NCBI GenBank assembly: GCA_029866965.1
Contig: CP123444.1
Span: 372,001 to 436,000 of the forward strand
Reading direction: 5' to 3'
DNA: 64,000 nt
From: Flavobacteriaceae bacterium YJPT1-3
GTDB taxonomy: Bacteria; Bacteroidota; Bacteroidia; Flavobacteriales; Flavobacteriaceae
Part shown: positions 53,824 to 62,054 of the stretch, piece after piece
Position numbering within the stretch: the first letter of the stretch is position 1
Layout of the letters: each line of letters begins with the position of its first letter
Position numbers and translations under genes: made by a program
The notes under the pieces: generated by a model
Told to the model about the DNA's origin: nothing
Seen by the model: only the letters and a program-made list of their open reading frames with translations
Database searches by the model: none

Positions 53824-53873
53824 CCTACTCTATTTATGGCTTTTCGGTATCGACCAATCAGTATATTGCGCAA
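53824..53873 (-). promoter_or_regulatory. Conserved upstream block of precursor 1
   Basis: Plus-strand cctactctatt (53824-53834), ttttcggtatcgacc (53841-53855) and attgcgcaa (53865-53873) recur in the same order and nearly the same spacing before precursor 2. TTGCGCAA is itself a palindrome. The block starts 24 nt before the ATG, the position expected for a promoter and activator site. Confidence 0.6.
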
Positions 53874-53894
53874 TATTTTTTTTGATTTTATATT

Positions 53895-55444
53895 CTAATA
53901 ATTAATGTCTACACTGTTTTTATTATACTTGAGCAGTTGATACTTGATATCCGTTTTTTCTAACCTAAACAGCCTAACCTCTTGGCTTTGATTAGATCGA
54001 CCCCAATCGAAATAGGCAGTTACTTTGAAATAAGTGGGATCTAATTTTTTATTTCCGAAATAAGTCAAGTTAATCAACCAATCTCCTTGTTCTAAACGTG
54101 GTATGCTGAATTCTTTACTTGAGTAACCCTTTATTTTTTCGTCCTCAATAAGGTTCTCATTAGCCGCTAAAGTATGTTGGAAGGTATAGACTTGATCTTT
54201 AGGATTAACAAATTCCAAATTGAATTCTGCTTCAGAAGTGTTCCATTCTATTACAATACGAACATCTCTTTCAAAATCTTTTTTTGTACTGTGGCTCGGG
54301 ACGAATTCATGAAAAATGTTTGCAGCCTTTTGCCGATTGAAATAGAGCCATTCCATTTCGTTATATATGATCTCGCCTATAACTTCCTTTTTTGAAATAT
54401 CATGATTCACTAAATAACCAAAATATAATCTCCAAGCCCTATCATAATCTCCATTTTCTACATAGGCATTGGCTAAATCACGAAAAGACTGACCGTAGGA
54501 AGGACGCGACCTAAATATTTTTTTATAGTATCCAAGAGCACTATCTAATTGTTTATTTTTTTGAGCCTGATAGGCTAAGGATTTGAGTTTCTCAGGATGG
54601 ATTTTATAATCAGTATCTTCAAGAATTTTGAAAACTTCCATGTCCTCCGAAGTAGTAACGGCATCCTTGTCATACGCTTCTTTATTTGTAATGTCTAAAG
54701 CATTGTTTGATTTTGAAGGATTATCATCGTAAGGGCCATTGTGAGTAACCACGACAATTACACCACCTGCTCCTAACGAACCGTATTTAGTTACAGAAGC
54801 TAAAGATTTTAAAATGTAAACGGCTTTTATTCTAGAAATATCTAGAATTGGTGTCTGCTCTGTAAGTAATCCATCAACATCCCAAAGAACGGGATAATCT
54901 AGGTTGATAGAATAGTCTCTCCCTCTTAAGTATGCTTTGCCATCTCTAACGCTATATCCTGCTATCTTGCCAACAAGTGCTGACTGTATATCTGGGTAGA
55001 TAGTTGATAAGTCATTACCATCAACAAAAGCAGACGAAAAACCAGCACGCTCAGGATCAATATTTGGATAAAATTTACTCCAATAATTATCCTTCTTTTT
55101 TCTTTTTCTCCTTTAACAAAGACCTCATTTAATTGATTTAGGTCTGAAGACATATCTAAATTCAAGGTCATAGTAACATCTTCTATAATTATTTTAACGT
55201 CCTTTAAGCCGGTATATGTAAATGATACTCTGTCTCCAGGTTGAACATTGATCGCATAGAATCCCCTCTCATTTGTAATGGTGGAAGTTTCACTATCCAG
55301 AACTTTAACATTTACGTCCTTTAGAGGATAGCCATTAGATAATACTATTCCAGACACTATCCTGTACTTATTAGGGAGATTAGGATTTTGAGCTTTTAAT
55401 GCAGTAGTTAGTAATAAGCTGAAAATTAATAGTACACGTATCAT
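53895..55444 (-). pseudogene. Carboxypeptidase-regulatory-like / TonB-plug / TPR protein, cassette 2, split by an apparent 1-nt frameshift
   Basis: The first frame starts at the ATG at 55444 with a signal peptide (LLIFSLLLTTALKAQ) and the carboxypeptidase-regulatory-like domain, and goes out of frame at about 55096-55101 (A6 in the coding strand). Reading one base back gives KDNYWSKFYPNIDPERAGF, which matches the cassette 1 protein, and this frame is open to the stop at 53895. The repaired length is about 516 residues against 521 for cassette 1. The 3' half is almost identical in DNA to cassette 1, but the 5' half is clearly diverged. In the coding strand A6 allows P-site slippage (GAA AAA AGA), so a programmed shift is not excluded. 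Confidence 0.78.
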
Positions 55445-55455
55445 ATAATACTTTG

Positions 55456-55480
55456 AAAAACATCCTTCTTTCGAAGGATG
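55456..55480 (-). terminator. Terminator-like hairpin between precursor 2 and its plug-TPR gene
   Basis: CATCCTTC (55461-55468), a 4-nt loop and GAAGGATG (55473-55480) form a perfect 8-bp stem. On the minus strand it is followed by TTTTT (55456-55460). It lies 17 nt after the precursor stop and 12 nt before the next ATG. It would allow much more precursor mRNA than receptor mRNA, as in many RiPP operons. Confidence 0.75.
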
Positions 55481-55496
55481 CTATTAAATTGACAAT

Positions 55497-55718
55497 CTAT
55501 AAACACTCCCACTCAGAGCCAGTCCCCTCACTTAATGTACAAGCCATATCTTGCGTTACGCAACCAGTATCGCATGTTATAACATAGAAACGTTTAGTAG
55601 ATTCGTCTGGACAACCGGTGATCGTTTCACCAGTTCCTCAAAGAATCGCACTCGATTTTAAATTGGAAATCTTGTTTCTTTTGAAAATTAATTTTCCTGA
55701 GACTTTCTTTTTTTTCAT
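55497..55718 (-). pseudogene. RiPP-like precursor peptide 2 with in-frame TGA at the leader-core junction
   Basis: From the ATG at 55718 the leader MKKKKVSGKLIFKRNKISNL is clearly homologous to precursor 1. After KSSAIL comes a TGA (55638-55640) where precursor 1 has a Gly of its GGG motif; GGA to TGA is one substitution. The same frame then runs on as GTGETITGCPDESTKRF, YVITCDTGCVTQDMACTL and ends in SEWECL before the TAG at 55497. The core has five Cys and many Thr/Ser, and shares the ITCD.GC motif and a C-terminal CL with precursor 1. Either the gene is dead, or the TGA is a sequence error or is read through. Confidence 0.65.
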
Positions 55719-55740
55719 TGTATTAAAGTTAAAGATTTAA

Positions 55741-55787
55741 CCTACTCTATTGACGGTTTTTCGGTTTCGACCGGACTCATTGCGCAA
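55741..55787 (-). promoter_or_regulatory. Conserved upstream block of precursor 2
   Basis: Plus-strand cctactctatt (55741-55751), ttttcggtttcgacc (55758-55772) and attgcgcaa (55779-55787) match the block before precursor 1, and lie 23 nt before the ATG. It is in the divergent region with the TPR-AraC regulator gene, which makes that protein the obvious candidate to bind it. Confidence 0.6.
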
Positions 55788-55980
55788 AGTAGTCATGGGT
55801 AAAACTAGAGGAAGGCTTGACTTCCCAACAAGTTCAATAAGTGCTAATTCTTGAAAATGGGGGTCGATATTCATGAATATGGGGTCGCCTAATTTGAAAT
55901 ATTTAAACATATGGGCGCAAACGGCCATCCTAGGTTTTTCAAAAAAGTATATTTACGATACGTCTTCAGGTGGTATCATT

Positions 55981-57705
55981 ATGCAGCAAAGATTTAAACT
56001 CGTCTTGGGAATATTGATCTTGATACTCCATTCCAGTGATAATCTCTTAGGTCAAGAATCCAATGAAAATAATTTCACTTTTGCTCAATTGAATGATTCT
56101 ATCAAAAAACATTATTTCGATACGCCTTCAATTGCTAAACAATATTCTAGATTATTCTTGACCAAAGCCAAAGATGATTCGCTGCCCATAAAAATAGCCC
56201 GAGGCTATCATTTACTTTCTGGCTTTTATTACAGGGAGCCTGAGGTCAGTCTTCAATTGTTAGATAGCTCCTTGTTAACCTACAATGAGCTGGGCCGGCA
56301 CTACTATTATCCAGCAGTAGTTTACATGAATAAGGGAAGTTTGTTAGAGAAAGAAGGGCGTTTGATTGAAGCAACAAATAATCATCTCTTATCCGCTGAA
56401 TATGCTGCTGCTTCAAATACATCAAATCTTCTCCATTATGCTAAGTTTAATTTAGCTGGACTGAAGCGTAGAGTAAAAAAGTACGTCGAGGCTGAGAGAT
56501 TACTAGAAGAAACTATAGCTTTTGAAAAATCAAAGAGTCAGATGACTAGAAGTGACTCATTGAGTCTTCTCCTCAGTATTTCAGATTTCATTGATATAAT
56601 AAGGTTGAAAAATGATTATTCAACAGCGCGACAGCTAAATAATCAAGCATTAGCAGACTTTGCAAATTTCAATGAAAAGTACTTATTCGAATTAAATGCT
56701 GTCAACATAGCTGTTGACGATAATAGCTACGAAGAAGCTTTAGAACTTCTGGAGGGGGACTCATTATCATTAGATCTCCTCAATGGAACAAAAGAATTTG
56801 ACAATGAATTTTACAAGGTCTCTCTGATCAATTCCAAAATCAAGGGCCTATATGGTATCTCAAAAAATTCAGATTACGTTTCAGAATTGTATGTGGCAGA
56901 TTCCTTGTACAGAGAATTAAGATATGTAGATTATAGATTTAAAGATATATATAAGCAACTCATTCAGATCGCCAGAGACAGCGCCTTAAAGAAACAAGAG
57001 TTGGCTTATATCGAAAAGTACTTAGAAATTGATAGCGTCATTGAGAGAAACTTTCATCCTATAGACGAAAAAATAAATGAAGAATTTGATAGAAAATTCT
57101 TAATCGCTGAGAAAGACAACATAATTACACAACTGAATGAGCAAACCAAAACTCAAAAAGCTAAGATTATTATCGCTATAATTTGTGTCGCAGTACTGCT
57201 TGTCCTAACAGTCTATTTTGCCACCAGAAGACAACGCCTTAAAAAGAGATTCAAAACGTTACAGGAAGACATTGAAAGTGGAAAAATAGGAAGAAAACCA
57301 AATCTACTAACTAGCACTTATAAGGCTGAAAAGGGACTTTCCGACACCATTAAATCTGAATTATCTCTCAAACTGCAAGAGTTCGAGGAGAGCGAAGGTT
57401 TTCTTGACCGAAAAATGACTTTAAATAGCTTGGCCAAAGAATTAGGGACAAATTCAAAATACTTGTCCAAATTTGTGAATTCCGAGTTGAATACTAGCTT
57501 CAATAATTATCTAAATAGTCTTAGAATAAATTATTTCATTGAAAGATCACAAAACGATGATATTTTTCAGAAATTCACCATAACTGCAGTTGCCAAAGAA
57601 TGCGGTTATAATTCTGCAGAAGTCTTCTCTAAAGCCTTTTCGAAGATAACCAACATTTCTCCAGCTTATTATCTAAATCAACTCGACAAGCAAAACGACT
57701 CGTGA
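55981..57705 (+). CDS. TPR-containing membrane-spanning AraC-family regulator
   Basis: 574 residues from the ATG at 55981, chosen because a signal peptide (FKLVLGILILILHSSDNLLGQ) follows at once; the open frame starts 108 nt earlier. The periplasmic part of about 390 residues is helical and TPR-like. One membrane helix (IIIAIICVAVLLVLTVYFA) is followed by a short coiled coil and then a cytoplasmic AraC helix-turn-helix (LNSLAKELGTNSKYLSKFVN, AVAKECGYNSAEVFSKAF, ISPAYYL). The layout lets an envelope signal control DNA binding directly. It is divergent from the precursor cassettes and probably controls them. Confidence 0.87.
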   Translation: MQQRFKLVLGILILILHSSDNLLGQESNENNFTFAQLNDSIKKHYFDTPSIAKQYSRLFLTKAKDDSLPIKIARGYHLLSGFYYREPEVSLQLLDSSLLTYNELGRHYYYPAVVYMNKGSLLEKEGRLIEATNNHLLSAEYAAASNTSNLLHYAKFNLAGLKRRVKKYVEAERLLEETIAFEKSKSQMTRSDSLSLLLSISDFIDIIRLKNDYSTARQLNNQALADFANFNEKYLFELNAVNIAVDDNSYEEALELLEGDSLSLDLLNGTKEFDNEFYKVSLINSKIKGLYGISKNSDYVSELYVADSLYRELRYVDYRFKDIYKQLIQIARDSALKKQELAYIEKYLEIDSVIERNFHPIDEKINEEFDRKFLIAEKDNIITQLNEQTKTQKAKIIIAIICVAVLLVLTVYFATRRQRLKKRFKTLQEDIESGKIGRKPNLLTSTYKAEKGLSDTIKSELSLKLQEFEESEGFLDRKMTLNSLAKELGTNSKYLSKFVNSELNTSFNNYLNSLRINYFIERSQNDDIFQKFTITAVAKECGYNSAEVFSKAFSKITNISPAYYLNQLDKQNDS

Positions 57706-57858
57706 TGATTGCTTACCTCTCTGTATTTATGAATATCGATAATCAATTAGGTCTCTTTGTTCCTATGTAGTATTATTTACAATAATCCTAATCCTCTTTA
57801 TGTCCTTTCAGATTTCTTAAATTCAAAAATACAAACACGTATTCAGCCATAATGAAAA

Positions 57859-57882
57859 AACTCCTTGATGGCTCAAGGAGTT
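57859..57882 (-). terminator. Bidirectional-looking hairpin downstream of the tRNA remnant
   Basis: AACTCCTTGA (57859-57868), loop TGGC and TCAAGGAGTT (57873-57882) make a perfect 10-bp stem. On the minus strand six T follow (57855-57860, overlapping the stem). It could end minus-strand transcripts from the tRNA side, and weakly those of the TPR-AraC gene on the plus strand. Confidence 0.7.
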
Positions 57883-58064
57883 TTCTAGTAGCGGGAATCC
57901 GCCTTCGTTGCACTTCGGACGGACAGCCTGGATTCATTCCCCTCCATCTGGCGATTCCGGAGAATGGGCCTAAGGAGAAGCTCACAACAAAACCAGCACT
58001 CTGAAGATTGCTCTTTTTTGATTTGTTCAAATGATCAAAAAAATTTGCCATTTTCCCAAATCAA

Positions 58065-58092
58065 AAAACCAGAAGCTCGTGCTTCTGGTTTT
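58065..58092 (-). terminator. Terminator of the initiator tRNA gene
   Basis: AAAACCAGAAGC (58065-58076), loop TCGT and GCTTCTGGTTTT (58081-58092) form a perfect 12-bp stem, followed on the minus strand by a T-run (58063-58068). It begins 5 nt after the tRNA 3' end. Confidence 0.85.
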
Positions 58093-58096
58093 GTAG

Positions 58097-58169
<73 letters not shown>

Positions 58170-58218
58170 ATATGTGGTACAAATATACAATTATTGAAAG
58201 AGATGAAAAAGATTTTGA

Positions 58219-59295
58219 TCAATTACTTTGTACCGGCTTCTTGTTCAAAATCTTACGGTACAGTTCGCTGTATTGGGTGATCATACGTTCTTTGGAGTAG
58301 TACTCTACGGCCACTTCCCGACAGCATTTACGGTCCTTATTGGAAGCTTCTACAAGGGCCTGTTCCAGCGATTTTTGATTGTCCGGTTCCGCAAAGGCTC
58401 CTGTCTTGTCGGTCAAAAACTCCTGAATATGCTCGTCTTGTAATGCTGCGACCGGTGTACCTGCCGCCAGAGCATGGATAACACAGGAAGCAAAATAATC
58501 GGTTTCACATCGGGTGACTATACTTACCGATGCTTGCTTGAGATACGTTTGATAGGCCTCCAGTTCGAGATCACCCAAATATTCGATCTGCGTTCCCAGT
58601 AGAGGTTCCACTACATAATCAAAAAAGGGTTGATTGGACTTGGGCCCGACAATCCATAACTTAAAGTCTTGCTCCTGACAGGCCTGTATGACCAACTCTA
58701 ATTGATTCTCCCGTACAAGCTCCCCCTTCCAGATCGCTTGTTTTTGTAGTGCATTTTCACTGTACGCCCAGGCGTTTGGATCGATCGCATAGGGCACGAT
58801 CTCGTTGATCTTTGAATACGGAGCCCAATGCTGCTGGAGTTGATGGCTGATGGCAACAAAATAATTCTTCGTTCCCTGATACAGCTTTACGCTACTTTGC
58901 AACAGGGCGTACGGCAATGTATATAAGGTAGTCAGGGTAGGCACGCTGAGAAAGCCCGCCGTAAATACGGGGACATGATGCCCTGAGAGATCGTGCACCA
59001 GATCGAAAGACTCCTGACTGATGATCTTATGCGCTTCAAAATACGCATGCTGACGTTCCGCAAAAGCGCGGGTGGATTCTGATTCTGCTTTAGTGTTTTC
59101 AAAGCGCCAATCCAAAGAATCAAAATTGAAGGTGATCAGCCTGCAGCTTAGCTGTGATCCTGCTACTGCAAAAATGGTAATCTGATTTCCCGCAGCATAC
59201 AAGCCTTCTGCCAAAGTATAGATGTATTGCTCTTTCAGCCCCGAGCTCTGAGCAGTAATGGGAGCATCACTGGAGGCTATTATTGCGATATTCAT
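58219..59295 (-). CDS. Glycosyltransferase, GT-B fold (family 4-like)
   Basis: 358 residues. The N-terminal domain begins MNIAIIASSDAPITAQSSGLKEQYIYTL (only part cited), the loop typical of GT4 enzymes. The C-terminal domain has LVIQACQEQDFKLWIVGPKS, VEPLLGTQIEYLGDLELEAY and a catalytic-region TRCETDYFASCVIHALAAGTPVAA, where family 4 usually has an E.....E pattern. It probably transfers a sugar from a nucleotide donor to a small or envelope acceptor; the acceptor is unknown. Divergent from an AraC regulator, with an inverted repeat between them. Confidence 0.82.
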   Translation of the reverse strand: MNIAIIASSDAPITAQSSGLKEQYIYTLAEGLYAAGNQITIFAVAGSQLSCRLITFNFDSLDWRFENTKAESESTRAFAERQHAYFEAHKIISQESFDLVHDLSGHHVPVFTAGFLSVPTLTTLYTLPYALLQSSVKLYQGTKNYFVAISHQLQQHWAPYSKINEIVPYAIDPNAWAYSENALQKQAIWKGELVRENQLELVIQACQEQDFKLWIVGPKSNQPFFDYVVEPLLGTQIEYLGDLELEAYQTYLKQASVSIVTRCETDYFASCVIHALAAGTPVAALQDEHIQEFLTDKTGAFAEPDNQKSLEQALVEASNKDRKCCREVAVEYYSKERMITQYSELYRKILNKKPVQSN

Positions 59296-59312
59296 AAGGA
59301 CTAAGATTCTTT

Positions 59313-59335
59313 GAATTCCCTAACTCGGGGAATTC
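59313..59335. promoter_or_regulatory. Inverted repeat in the glycosyltransferase/AraC divergent region
   Basis: GAATTCCC (59313-59320) and GGGAATTC (59328-59335), separated by 7 nt, form a perfect inverted repeat 18 nt before the glycosyltransferase ATG. It is an operator-like site or a 5'-UTR hairpin. Confidence 0.45.
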
Positions 59336-59458
59336 TGATGGTTAGATAACAAAATTGATTAATACTTTTTTAGCGCACTGACGTAATACGCACGAAGAAT
59401 GACAATTATGCGAAGCGAAATCTCTATTTTTATAGTCTAACCACAGCTCAAGGATCTT

Positions 59459-60487
59459 ATGAATAGTCATTATGTTAAATCATTACCCATTCAAGAGGTA
59501 CTTGGTGATTTGGCCGAGGCTTTTCAAGCCCAGGTGGATCATCAATGTGGGGAATGCGTTCTTGAATTACCGGGCCATATTGGTGAGGGCTATATTCGAG
59601 GGACTAATTTTAAACAAGGACTTGGACTCATTGAATACAACTGTAAGTTTTACGAAGCCACGGCACTTCACTTTTCTGTGAATCAAGTCCATCCCTTAAA
59701 ATTTATTTTTTGCAATAAAGGAACTCTGGAGCACACCTTTGAGGAGAAGGAGGGTGCGAATATCATCAAGCGCTATCAAAACATACTCATCGCCAGCAGT
59801 CGATACAACGGGCATATATTGCGATTTCCTCGAAATAAACACATTCATCTCAACAGTCTGGAAGTGGATCGAGCCAAGTTTTACGACGATTACAATTGTT
59901 CCATCGATTATCTGGACGAAGACTTACAGCAAGTTTTTCTGGATAGAGACGCCAAACGATTGTTCTACTATCAAGGCAATTACAGTTTGGTCACTGCTGA
60001 CGTGATCGTAGACATGAACGCGACTTCAGACAGCGGATTTCTGCGGGCGGTTAAACTGGAATCCAAGGCTTTGGAGATGCTGGCGGTTCAAATTGAGCAG
60101 TTCCGCGATGACCTCAAGGCAGAGAACAGTCAGCAAATACTACGTAAAGCCGATATCAGGCGAATAAAAGAAGCGGTAGAGATCATTAAACAAGATCTGG
60201 CCGACATCAAGTCGGTTAAATCCCTATCGAGACGGGTGGGGCTCAACACCAACAAATTGCAGCAGGGCTTTAAGCATCAATACAACGAGACGGTCAACAA
60301 CTTTATTCAGAAAGAACGCCTCTCCAAGGCGCAGAATTTGCTTCAGGACTCAGAATACAGCATTTCAGAGATCACCCACAAGGTAGGCTTTTCCAATCCC
60401 AGCTATTTATCGAAACTGTTTAAAGAACGCTATGGGATCAGTCCCAAAGAATTTAGAACGGGATTGGTGCGCGAAGCTTCAAAATAG
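59459..60487 (+). CDS. AraC-family transcriptional regulator
   Basis: 342 residues. The C-terminal 100 contain the double helix-turn-helix: SLSRRVGLNTNKLQQGFKHQ, then EYSISEITHKVGFSNPSYLS, KLFKERYGISPKEFR. The N-terminal 230 residues form a soluble domain without a cupin motif I can identify, with Cys in HQCGECVLEL. It is cytosolic and has no membrane anchor, unlike the TPR-AraC regulator upstream. The target is unknown; the divergent glycosyltransferase is the nearest candidate. Confidence 0.88.
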   Translation: MNSHYVKSLPIQEVLGDLAEAFQAQVDHQCGECVLELPGHIGEGYIRGTNFKQGLGLIEYNCKFYEATALHFSVNQVHPLKFIFCNKGTLEHTFEEKEGANIIKRYQNILIASSRYNGHILRFPRNKHIHLNSLEVDRAKFYDDYNCSIDYLDEDLQQVFLDRDAKRLFYYQGNYSLVTADVIVDMNATSDSGFLRAVKLESKALEMLAVQIEQFRDDLKAENSQQILRKADIRRIKEAVEIIKQDLADIKSVKSLSRRVGLNTNKLQQGFKHQYNETVNNFIQKERLSKAQNLLQDSEYSISEITHKVGFSNPSYLSKLFKERYGISPKEFRTGLVREASK

Positions 60488-60488
60488 C

Positions 60489-60671
60489 TTACTGGCCGAG
60501 ATCCTGCACTTCAAAATAGGTAAGCTCCCCCTGATCAAATTGCACCTGCACCTCAATGGGATTGCAACAGACCTCACAATCTTCCACGTAAGTCGTTTTC
60601 GATACCGATGGATCAACCAACATGGAGATCTCTTCCCAACAGTAAGGACACTGAAAGAAATGTTCCCACAT
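60489..60671 (-). CDS. CPXCG-motif cysteine-rich small protein
   Basis: 60 residues. The N-terminal FQCPYCWEE carries the CPYC zinc-binding pair, and DCEVCCNP provides the second pair near residue 34. The rest is acidic and ends in YFEVQDLGQ. The family is a small conserved zinc-ribbon-like protein of unknown function. It lies 3 nt after the TolC gene stop, probably in one transcript, and ends convergently with the AraC gene. Confidence 0.88.
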   Translation of the reverse strand: MWEHFFQCPYCWEEISMLVDPSVSKTTYVEDCEVCCNPIEVQVQFDQGELTYFEVQDLGQ

Positions 60672-60674
60672 AAG

Positions 60675-62054
60675 CTATAACTCGATGTTTAAAAGCTGCC
60701 CGGTAAGCTGAAGCAACTGTAATTCTGCCAATTTTGCATCGTACTTCGCCAGATTCTTGGTCGTCAGTGCATTCAGTAAATTGATCTGCGCCTGTCGAAA
60801 TTCTAAGGATGTAATTTGACCTAATCGTAACCGCTCCTGAGAACGATTAAAATTATCGAGGTTGGTGGCCACGTTCTCTTCCTGCAAGCGGTAGATGGCC
60901 AGGGCGTTTTTATAATTGCCGCGGGCATTGGCAATGTCCCGAAACACCTGAAGTTCGAGCTGCTCCTTTTCCAGACGTCTATTGTCTTCCTGTATACGGG
61001 CATTTTTTAATCCGGTGACGCTTCTACCCCCGTCAAATAAATTCCAGGTCAGATTCGCACCCAGCGCAAAGGTATTATTCGTACTGGTAGTCCCCGGGAA
61101 GAAGGCAGAGGCCGGGTTGTTGGACAAGTTCCATCCGTAACTTCCGGTCAACCCAATGGTGGGCAAAAATAGGGATTTGGCCCCCTTGACCTGATACTCA
61201 CTCAAAATGACATTGCTCTCCGCTTGCAATAGGGTGACATTATTTTCTTCCGCCTTTTGCACAAAAGAAGTTAACCGCAAATCATCAATTAGCGTGACCG
61301 TGGTATCTACGGCATAGGTAGCCTCTAAACTTTGATTCAATACCACATTGAGATCGCGGCGGGCATTTTCCAATTGCTGTCGGGCGTTCATCAGATTAAT
61401 GCTGTCCGTATTGATGTCCACTTTGGCGTTGAGCACATCCAGTTTGTTGGCCTGGCCATAATCAAATTGATATTGGGCGCGTAGAGCGCGGTCGCGAGAG
61501 ATCCCTAACGCTTGTTCGAAGACCGACACATTTTCGGTCAATCGGGCCACCTCAAAATACACGCTGAATAATTGTAAAGCCGTCGTTTCTATGGTCTGCC
61601 TTACCTGTAATTGCGTCAGATTATAGGTTTCCTGCAGCTGCTTAAAATTGTAAAACCGACCCAGTCCGTCAAAAAGCAAGTAATTCACATTGATGCTCGC
61701 ATTGTATCGCTGGGTGATCGCATCATTGATGACTACATCTTCCCGGGGATTACCTTGCTGGTCCAAAGCACCGTTGAAATCCGTTTCGCTGTCCACATTG
61801 CTGTAATCAGCTCCGGCATTACCCGTCACTGTGGGCAGATAACCTGAATTCAGTAGTTCCTGATTGTTCTCGGCGATCTCCTCCTGATTTCGGGCAAGTT
61901 GAATTCCAAAGTTATTTTCCAGCATCAGACCCAACGCCTCCTGTTTGCTCAAGATACCTGCTGTAGCCGGCTGAGCCTCTTGCGCACTCGCTTTCGCGAA
62001 AGCGAACCCGGCAATGATCATCAGAATACTAGCGAGCTTATGCAGCTTCATCAT
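60675..62054 (-). CDS. TolC-family outer membrane efflux protein
   Basis: 459 residues from the ATG at 62054 (MMKLHKLA). The longer frame starts at a TTG inside the RND gene and is less likely. There is a signal peptide (LASILMIIAGFAFAKASAQ), then two repeated helical hairpins of the TolC type (LLNSGYLPTVTGNAGADYSN; LTGSYGWNLSNNPASAF) with a C-terminal DAKLAELQLLQLTGQL. The start overlaps the RND permease 3' end by 17 nt, so the two are coupled. It forms the outer-membrane channel of this pump. A 16-bp palindrome copy (61989-62004) lies in the signal-peptide region and encodes AFAKA. Confidence 0.92.
   Translation of the reverse strand: MMKLHKLASILMIIAGFAFAKASAQEAQPATAGILSKQEALGLMLENNFGIQLARNQEEIAENNQELLNSGYLPTVTGNAGADYSNVDSETDFNGALDQQGNPREDVVINDAITQRYNASINVNYLLFDGLGRFYNFKQLQETYNLTQLQVRQTIETTALQLFSVYFEVARLTENVSVFEQALGISRDRALRAQYQFDYGQANKLDVLNAKVDINTDSINLMNARQQLENARRDLNVVLNQSLEATYAVDTTVTLIDDLRLTSFVQKAEENNVTLLQAESNVILSEYQVKGAKSLFLPTIGLTGSYGWNLSNNPASAFFPGTTSTNNTFALGANLTWNLFDGGRSVTGLKNARIQEDNRRLEKEQLELQVFRDIANARGNYKNALAIYRLQEENVATNLDNFNRSQERLRLGQITSLEFRQAQINLLNALTTKNLAKYDAKLAELQLLQLTGQLLNIEL

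Larger units (their letters stand above)
57706..58096. other. Gene-free stretch with stem-loops and a tRNA 3'-end remnant
   Basis: No protein gene is supported here. It holds a hairpin at 57859-57882, a 12-bp copy of the tRNA 3' end (tagtagcgggaa, 57886-57897, repeated at 58094-58105), an AT-rich inverted repeat (TTTTTTGAT 58014-58022 / ATCAAAAAA 58034-58042) and the tRNA terminator. Hairpin plus tRNA 3' end is repeated as a unit about 208 bp apart, so this may be what is left of a second tRNA. Confidence 0.55.

Noticed and set aside
53589-55718. Calling the small peptides lantibiotics outright
   Set aside because: Leader and core fit the type, but no modification, protease or export genes are in the window, so only RiPP-like is justified.
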